From the NCBI GenBank assembly GCA_944390825.1, contig CALXRG010000009.1, positions 1-64,000 on the forward strand: a stretch of 64,000 nt of DNA. The letters run 5' to 3'. Every line of letters starts with the position of its first letter. The stretch's first letter is position 1. Below are positions 59,031-64,000 of the stretch, piece by piece. The notes beneath the pieces were generated by a model that had not been told where the DNA came from, searched no databases, and was given only the letters and a program-made list of their open reading frames with translations. A program made the translations under genes and the position numbers. Source of the stretch: an uncultured Akkermansia sp. GTDB taxonomy: Bacteria; Verrucomicrobiota; Verrucomicrobiia; Verrucomicrobiales; Akkermansiaceae.

Positions 59031-60050
59031 TCAGGCAAAAGTTTCTGCGTCTTCCCAGAAACGCGCAGCTTCACGGCTCCGGGTAGGCATCATATAGCGG
59101 CTGCGCAGCAGTGAACAGTCCCTGTGCCCCATCTCCAGCTGCAGAACCGGTAGATTTCGGAAATGCGCTGCATGATAGCTCGCAAACGTGTGGCGGCATA
59201 CATCCGGAACCCAGTGCGTGAATCCCGCCGCCTGTCGCAGTTCGTGCCAGCGTCGCAGCCAGTTTCTCGGAATCATACATTCCTCTCGCCTGAATTGTTG
59301 CATCCCGCGCAGCGGTACCGCCCGCCCACCGCCGGTTTTACTCACTTGCGGGCGGATCAGTACCAGCTTATCCTCCCAAAAGACATCGTCACGCTGCAAG
59401 CGCTGCACTTCCGCCGGGCGGATACCACAGTACAACATCAGGTGCAGAGAAAAGCGCATCGCCCGGTAGGGTTTCCGTTCGCAAACCTTTTGGAGTCTGT
59501 TCACTTCCGCCAGAGTTAATGGAGCAATTGGCTTCTCCTTCACCACAGGAACCTCAATGCGGGCTACAGGGTTGCCATCGCACCATTCCCTGCGTATCCC
59601 ATAGGCAAAAATGCTATGCAGGATCACGCGCCCCTTCACAAAACTGCTTCGACTCCCGCCGAACGCTTCCTCCAGAATCCGACGGCACTGGGCAGCATTC
59701 ATCCCGCGCAGCGGCAACTCTGCAGCTCCCTCCACCCGTAGAATGCGCCGCACAAAATGTCGCAAATCCCGCCGCGATGCCGGGCGTAAATCTCCACGCG
59801 CCGCGACGCTCGCCCAAGCGGCTTCGGCCAGGGTCACCGTCTGCTCCGCCGCCTCTATTGCCACGGTCCCAGCGTGGATCACACGTCGCAGCAGAGCAAC
59901 TAATTCCCCTCGTGGTTTCCCCCGAGCCAGTTCTCCAAGCCCCTCTACTGCCTCCAGCGCTAAACGCGCCAAATCAGAGGGCTCAAGCTCAACTCCTCTC
60001 AGCAGTTCTCCCGCCAGCGCCATTTTTTGTGTGTTGTTCGATGTCTTCAT
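59031..60050 (-). CDS. Solitary tyrosine recombinase (second copy of the family)
   Basis: 339 residues. An Ala-rich N-terminal helical domain (1-120) is followed by the catalytic domain. R211 (GIRPAE), K238 (VSKTG), R286 in PDVCRHTFASYH, H309 (EMGH) and Y319 (RSRYM) are present; the box II His position is Asp (D283). The stretch RHTFASYH, FRNL and LQLEMGH is shared almost letter for letter with the recombinase at 20.2 kb, so they are paralogues. No partner element, excisionase or attachment repeat is visible around it. Role open: integration remnant or DNA inversion. Confidence 0.85.
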   Translation of the reverse strand: MKTSNNTQKMALAGELLRGVELEPSDLARLALEAVEGLGELARGKPRGELVALLRRVIHAGTVAIEAAEQTVTLAEAAWASVAARGDLRPASRRDLRHFVRRILRVEGAAELPLRGMNAAQCRRILEEAFGGSRSSFVKGRVILHSIFAYGIRREWCDGNPVARIEVPVVKEKPIAPLTLAEVNRLQKVCERKPYRAMRFSLHLMLYCGIRPAEVQRLQRDDVFWEDKLVLIRPQVSKTGGGRAVPLRGMQQFRREECMIPRNWLRRWHELRQAAGFTHWVPDVCRHTFASYHAAHFRNLPVLQLEMGHRDCSLLRSRYMMPTRSREAARFWEDAETFA

Positions 60051-60746
60051 TGTAAATGCTGTGCAAGCTTTTTCCGCAAAAACAGACAGTGAATAAGAAA
60101 AAAGTTAAATACGGGGCAAGAGAAGGAATACCATAGCCGGAACGGTTTTGCTGTATGGATTTTCACCGCTTTTTCCCGAGCTATTCGGTACTGGTTAATT
60201 CTACGACTTGTTGATGTTGCCGTTGCGGATAAAATGAAATATAATATATTGAACAAGAGTGATTAGGACATGATCAGCATTTACAATGCTGTATACTGAT
60301 AGTCACAGAGAACCCTTACTGCACGGACGACTTCGACGTTACCCCCCCCGAAATCAAGATACCTCACGAAACAGAATACGGCTTCATTTAAATCAGTCCG
60401 GACGTTTCTTAAATGGTATTGCGTCGTTTCGTCGGTGAAGTTAGGGAAAGGATTCTGAGTTATTCGTTTCCCGGCCGGTTTGTCACCGTTTTATCGACAG
60501 GGCGGAGGGAGGCTGGGCCTTGGACTTTCTCTTTTGGTATTGCGGAACGATACCTGTGCCCCGTGCGGGTCCTGAATTTCGTTTTCTCTGAACTCATGGA
60601 CTCCGCGCGGGGTATTTCCCTGGCTTTTACCGTCGCTGACGTGTGCAGGAGTGCGTCATTTTGCGTTCTTCCTCTCCAGACTTTGCGATTCGATTGTGTC
60701 AAGCGGAGACCTGACTGCCGGACAAAAGGAGAATGTTTGTCGGGTA
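60051..60746. other. Gene-free stretch between recombinase 2 and the GNAT gene
   Basis: About 700 bases. The first 350 are AT-rich compared with the rest of the window; open frames in the second half give no recognisable protein. The different base composition hints at foreign DNA next to the recombinase. Confidence 0.5.
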
Positions 60747-61331
60747 TCAGCAAGGCGTGGCTTCGGACATCACTTTTTCAAAGCGGAAAAAGGCTTCCAT
60801 ACCGGGCGGCTCTGGGGTGCCTTCTGCAGGCGCAGGGTGCTCGGGATCGCGATGATGCGGGTTGAAGAACTCGACGGCATGGAAGCCGCAAGTGTTGATG
60901 TAGAAGTGGATATTGCGTTGCTCAAAGTAGGGTGTGACTGTTTCCCAGATACGGGTCGCGGGATAGCGGGCCTCGATGGCCTTCCAGGCGGCCAAACCCA
61001 GGCCGCGATTGTGCATGCCGAGGTCAATAAAGAAGAGGTCCAGGGAGTTGCGGCCCGTGTCTTCGTGGCGGCGCACCACGGCACCGCCCACGCGCTCGCC
61101 GTGGTGCAGGAGGTGGTAGACGTCTGAGTGTTCGGCCGTATGGGCCTGCTGTATTTCTTCAGCGGAGGGGATGGGTTCACTGGTGCCGAATTGTTCACGG
61201 ACAGCCTGGGCAAACGCGCATTGCATGCGTGAGATAAGATCGGGTAGTTCGTCGGATAAGACAGGAGCGAGGGTGACGACGGGGGGTACGGTGGAACCGG
61301 CAGGTGGTGTGTGCGTGGGGGAGTTGGTCAT
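60747..61331 (-). CDS. GNAT-family acetyltransferase
   Basis: 194 residues from the ATG at 61331. PVVTLAPVLSDELPDLISRM opens the fold; VYHLLHHGERVGGAVVRRH gives the central strands; FFIDLGMHNRGLGLAAWKAI is motif A (Q/RxxGxG/A: RGLGLA), which binds acetyl-CoA; and INTCGFHAVEFFNP is motif B with the usual Y/F-x-N-x-G-F pattern. The substrate is unknown. It is 59 bases after a MarR regulator gene on the same strand, which probably controls it; such pairs often deal with toxic small molecules. Confidence 0.85.
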   Translation of the reverse strand: MTNSPTHTPPAGSTVPPVVTLAPVLSDELPDLISRMQCAFAQAVREQFGTSEPIPSAEEIQQAHTAEHSDVYHLLHHGERVGGAVVRRHEDTGRNSLDLFFIDLGMHNRGLGLAAWKAIEARYPATRIWETVTPYFEQRNIHFYINTCGFHAVEFFNPHHRDPEHPAPAEGTPEPPGMEAFFRFEKVMSEATPC

Positions 61332-61390
61332 GGCGACGGTGTTGTTGCGGGTGGGAGGTGCGGGGAGAGCAGATCGGCCGGGCGGGGATT

Positions 61391-61843
61391 TTAGTGCTTG
61401 GTTCCGGTTAGTCTTGCCTTGCGGAATTCCCGGGTCAGTGCTGCGGTGGCCGTCTCCATTTGGTCGGCCAGCCTGCGGGCAAGTACGCCGGCTAAGGCTC
61501 GCTCCTCGGCTTGGATAATGGGCGCGATGATGGTGCTTGCCCAGAGTTTGCCGGCATCGGTCAGACGGATGTTTTTTTCTTTCCCGCCTGTCGGCAGCAG
61601 TTCCAGATAGCCCTGTTCTTTGCATTCCCGGACGATTGTGTTCAGTGTGGTTCGGGGTACGGACCACTCCTCGCAGAGCTGTTTCTGGGAGTAGTGGCGC
61701 CCGTCGGCCAGCGCGTAGAGCAGGACGAAGGTGTTGCTCTTGACGCCGAGCTTGCGCACGGCCCGGTAATAGAGCTGGTCGATGTGGTCAATCGCGATCA
61801 TGAGACGCCGGATGTCGTCACGCGTGGAGCGGGGTGAGTTCAT
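61391..61843 (-). CDS. MarR-family transcriptional regulator
   Basis: 150 residues from the ATG at 61843. Winged helix: YALADGRHYSQKQLCEEWSV, PRTTLNTIVRECKEQGYLEL, then the wing PTGGKEKNIRLTDAGKLW. Long N- and C-terminal helices for dimerisation (DHIDQLYYRAVRKLG; ALTREFRKARL). MarR proteins are repressors released by small ligands. The promoter in front has a perfect palindrome in its spacer, so it most likely represses itself and the GNAT gene. Confidence 0.88.
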   Translation of the reverse strand: MNSPRSTRDDIRRLMIAIDHIDQLYYRAVRKLGVKSNTFVLLYALADGRHYSQKQLCEEWSVPRTTLNTIVRECKEQGYLELLPTGGKEKNIRLTDAGKLWASTIIAPIIQAEERALAGVLARRLADQMETATAALTREFRKARLTGTKH

Positions 61844-61861
61844 AATACGAAATCGGATTGA

Positions 61862-61890
61862 ACAATAGTACGAATTCGTATCCAAGTCAA
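61862..61890 (-). promoter_or_regulatory. marR promoter with palindromic operator in the spacer
   Basis: TTGACT (61885-61890), 17-base spacer, TATTGT (61862-61867). The spacer contains the perfect 12-bp palindrome TACGAATTCGTA (61869-61880). A related half-site TACGAAATCG occurs at 61846-61855, next to the start codon. Confidence 0.75.
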
Positions 61891-62373
61891 GGGTAAGTAG
61901 TGTCAGGGCAGATGCATAAGACGATTTGGCATGGAATTTTGCTTACTTTGTGGTGATAACAAGACGTATCATCCCATGCTTGGGGTGCAGGTTTGGCCAC
62001 AGATCGTCCCTGCAGACCTGTTTTGACCGTTATGGGTATCATTTTGGTGCTGCACAATCTGAATGCGTCAGCCCTGCTGAAAGTGTGATGCGATTGAAAT
62101 ATGCTTCTTTTTGTATGAGAAGAGCACCGAGTGTACGACTGGCGACTCTCTCGGGTGTGAGACAAGTTCCGAGGGTGAGCCCCGGCAGGAGCTTCCGCGC
62201 CCCGGCGCTAATCTTTCCAACGATGCTGCCGCTCACAAGAGCCCGGTGGAATGTGCAACCGGGTTAAACCATACTTATCCAATGTCTAAATCAATCGGTC
62301 TCTTTGACCTGACGCCACCAGTATGGGGTTTCATGCGGATAAGCCTTTGGCCGCATCTCGATGAACACAAAAA
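61891..62373. other. Intergenic stretch between marR and the capsid gene
   Basis: About 480 bases; no gene supported. Confidence 0.45.
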
Positions 62374-62400
62374 CGGCGCTCCCATGCACCGGGAGCGCCG
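62374..62400 (-). terminator. Terminator of the capsid gene
   Basis: CGGCGCTCCC (62374-62383) and GGGAGCGCCG (62391-62400), perfect 10-bp stem with a 7-base loop; on the minus strand followed by TTTTTGTG. 44 bases past the stop. Confidence 0.85.
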
Positions 62401-62444
62401 CCTGTCAACCAACCAAAACGTTTAAATGATCCGGAGTTTGTCGA

Positions 62445-63353
62445 TTAATTCTCGGTGCAAAGAATCTTCACGAAGGCATCTTCCTGCAAACGCGTGGCGC
62501 CGCAGGCGAACTTGGCGCGGATCTGGAGAGCTTCATCCAGATCGTCGCGGATACTGAGCTTGACTTTGAAGTCATCCCAGATACCGAATTGGGCTTTGCT
62601 CTTGACCCAGGCAACGCAGGAGCGCGTCGTTCCACTGAGGGGCAGTTGCTCGGAGCGCACGATGCGGAAACCGAGGAAAGAATCGATTTTCCCTTCTGCC
62701 AGCGCACGAACGGTGTTGTAGTCGTAGCTGGAGATTTCGGGTTCCTTGAGCAGCGAGTTGATCTGGCTGCTGGTGCAGGCAAGCACAAGCTCGTCGCCGT
62801 AGGCTCGGCGCTCTTCGCTCCATGCTTCTTTGGCCTGCAGCATGGTCAGCGCCTGGCGCAGCTTGGCAACGGTCAGGTTGCAGTCCTCTCCGGTTCCGGT
62901 GTCGCTGTAATCGGCGTCGATCGTCTGCGTGGCCGGGAAAGTGACCGACGTGGTGCCGTTCTCCCCGGTGTAGTTTGTGCCAAGGAAGGCATCAAGCATC
63001 ACCTTGTCCATCGTGCGGCCAGCGGCGGCGCGCAGGCTTTCAATGGTTTTGCTGACGGGGACGTCGATGTTGGCCAGCTTCTTGGCATCGAATTCATCAA
63101 AGCCGACGGCTTTGGTGAAAATGTGCGGGAAGATGACACGGCGTGTCGTCGGGGCTTCATCGAGTGTGGTTGAAGCCATGCGCGAGGTCTTCTCCGTGAA
63201 GGTGAGAAGTCCGTACTGGTCGAAGGCGACCATTTTGCCGCTCAGACCTGTTTCAACGGTGACGTATTTGTCGAGGCGGGAGGCTTCCTGCTGAAGATAG
63301 GAGCCCCATTTCTCACTGTATTTGATCTGATAGTTTTGTTCGATATCAGCCAT
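62445..63353 (-). CDS. Phage-type major capsid protein, isolated
   Basis: 302 residues from the ATG at 63353 (MADIEQNYQIKYSEKW). The sequence follows a known phage capsid family: WGSYLQQEASRLDKYVTVET, EAPTTRRVIFPHIFTKAVGF then DEFDAKKL, AAGRTMDKVMLDAFLGTNYT, LRQALTMLQAKEAW, LACTSSQINSLLKEPEISS, and FKVKLSIRDD near the end. In a phage it would build the head. The frame is full length without stops. There is no portal, terminase, protease, tail or scaffold gene on either side; neighbours are marR and hisC. It has its own promoter-like sequence and a strong terminator. Confidence 0.8.
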   Translation of the reverse strand: MADIEQNYQIKYSEKWGSYLQQEASRLDKYVTVETGLSGKMVAFDQYGLLTFTEKTSRMASTTLDEAPTTRRVIFPHIFTKAVGFDEFDAKKLANIDVPVSKTIESLRAAAGRTMDKVMLDAFLGTNYTGENGTTSVTFPATQTIDADYSDTGTGEDCNLTVAKLRQALTMLQAKEAWSEERRAYGDELVLACTSSQINSLLKEPEISSYDYNTVRALAEGKIDSFLGFRIVRSEQLPLSGTTRSCVAWVKSKAQFGIWDDFKVKLSIRDDLDEALQIRAKFACGATRLQEDAFVKILCTEN

Positions 63354-63363
63354 GAGTGTATGT

Positions 63364-63392
63364 ATGGTATGTATGTGTTTGTTTGCATGCAA
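63364..63392 (-). promoter_or_regulatory. Possible capsid-gene promoter, TTGCAT-17-TACCAT
   Basis: TTGCAT (63387-63392) and TACCAT (63364-63369), 10 bases before the ATG. The spacer is low in complexity (CATACATAC repeats), so the match could be chance. Confidence 0.4.
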
Positions 63393-63696
63393 ATCGGCTT
63401 AGGGATTGCCCGGTGCGGGGTCGTGCCGCGTGGCCGGTACGCGGCGGTTCCCCCGTGGGAAATTGCGCAGCTGCCGGCTCTTGCCGGGCCCATCATGCAG
63501 GATCATGCAGGAGTGTGCAAGGCACCAGCAGGCCGCTGCCTGTCCGTGCCTCGGCCGGAATGTATGTGCGGAGGGCGGAAATGACAGGCTGACCAAAAGG
63601 GGCCCGACCGTGTGCGCGAAGGATAGGTTTAAGGCGGGTGAGTGGGGGAACGTCTGCTGCCGTTGCCTTCATGAGCTGTTTCCCCTTGCAAAATGA
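63393..63696. other. Intergenic stretch between capsid gene and hisC
   Basis: About 300 bases, GC-rich, no gene or other motif recognised. Confidence 0.45.
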
Positions 63697-63732
63697 AGCG
63701 GGAAGCTCCCGGGGGATGGAAGCTTCCCGCTC
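63697..63732 (-). terminator. Terminator of hisC
   Basis: AGCGGGAAGCT (63697-63707) and AGCTTCCCGCT (63722-63732) form a perfect 11-bp stem; TCATTTTGC follows on the minus strand. Confidence 0.75.
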
Positions 63733-63764
63733 AACGTGATGGCGGCCCGGAAAGATGGGTCGGT

Positions 63765-64000
63765 CACTTGCCGAGGATTCCGGCCAGAACCTCCAGACAA
63801 CGGGCGTTTTCGCGTTCGGTGCCGACGGTGATGCGGATGTATTCCGGCAAACCGTAGCCATCCATCTGGCGCAGGATGACGCCTTGGGCCAGTGCTTTGT
63901 CAAAGACCTCACGGCCTTTGCCGACTTTGGCGAGAATGAAGTTGGCCTGGCTGCGAATGTAGCCGATACCCCAGGAGTCAAAGGTGCGGTAGTACTGCTC
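63765..64000 (-). CDS. hisC: Histidinol-phosphate aminotransferase, C-terminal end
   Basis: Only the last 78 codons are inside; the gene runs past the right edge. The product ends SQANFILAKVGKGREVF, ALAQGVILRQMDGYGLPEYI, RITVGTERENARCLEVLAG, the characteristic end of HisC, where the Arg of R-I-T-V-G binds the substrate carboxylate or phosphate. HisC moves an amino group from glutamate to imidazole-acetol phosphate in histidine synthesis using PLP. Paralogues for aromatic amino acids are similar at this end, so the name is likely but not certain. Confidence 0.85.

Noticed and set aside
60413..60865. 150-codon + strand frame before the GNAT gene
   Set aside because: Overlaps the GNAT 3' end and shows no domain or signal peptide.
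62374..63392. Prophage at the capsid gene
   Set aside because: Neighbours on both sides are ordinary bacterial genes (marR, hisC) and no second phage gene is present, so only an isolated capsid gene is claimed.

Overview
The window looks like a chromosomal segment of a verrucomicrobial bacterium close to Akkermansia. The reasons are inferential: a small PEP-CTERM protein ending in a typical Akkermansia-style sorting tail (VPEPTTATLSLLALAAL then an Arg-rich end), an autotransporter barrel, GC-rich DNA, few Shine-Dalgarno sequences, and promoters of the form TTGACN - 17 - TANNNT lying directly in front of the start codon. No species can be named from the sequence alone.

Layout. 0-5 kb: end of an autotransporter, then a leftward group menE (menaquinone), a MidA-type methyltransferase and nadA (NAD). 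5.5-8.4 kb: three exported proteins (FKBP prolyl isomerase, unknown, L,D-transpeptidase). 8.5-12.1 kb: a large SNF2 helicase. 12.2-15.4 kb: a gene-poor scar zone with an IS66 remnant, a MITE-like element, a PEP-CTERM gene and a broken arsC with an intact-looking promoter/operator. 15.6-19.9 kb: leftward operon of a NitT/TauT-type ABC transporter followed by a glcD-like flavin oxidase. 20.2-21.7 kb: a solitary tyrosine recombinase next to initiator tRNA. 21.9-26.2 kb: Sel1 lipoprotein, uracil-DNA glycosylase, and the folate (pABA) genes pabA, pabB, pabC. 26.3-30.7 kb: TPR protein, M23 peptidase and a lipoprotein. 31.1-36.5 kb: pilus/type II secretion operon with two assembly ATPases, GspF and one pseudopilin. 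36.8-39.2 kb: YlbF-like protein with a Cys/His-rich tail and an EptA-like phosphoethanolamine transferase. 39.2-39.9 kb: second IS66 remnant and tRNA-His. 40.3-41.7 kb: ArsR regulator plus metallo-beta-lactamase-fold enzyme. 41.9-49.6 kb: four-gene operon with an RND efflux pump whose periplasmic adaptor is a tandem fusion of two adaptor units. 49.9-52.5 kb: two sigma factors and an ATP-grasp-like enzyme. 52.8-58.7 kb: orphan ferritin-like protein, RlmI, acyltransferase, exported protein and membrane HD phosphohydrolase. 59-60 kb: a second recombinase related to the first. 60.7-61.9 kb: MarR/GNAT pair with a clear operator. 62.4-63.4 kb: a lone phage-type major capsid gene with its own promoter and terminator. 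63.8 kb to the end: 3' end of hisC.

How the parts fit. Most genes are core metabolism and envelope functions, arranged in short operons closed by strong hairpin terminators. Foreign or decaying DNA is limited to the 12-15 kb scar, the 39 kb IS66 end, the PepSY remnant at 58.7 kb, the two solitary recombinases and the isolated capsid gene. The most unusual items are the fused double RND adaptor, the lone capsid gene together with an encapsulated-ferritin-like gene 10 kb away, the YlbF protein with a metal-binding-like tail, the two recombinases with Asp at the box II His position, an initiator tRNA with A29-U41, and the repeated leaderless promoter arrangement.
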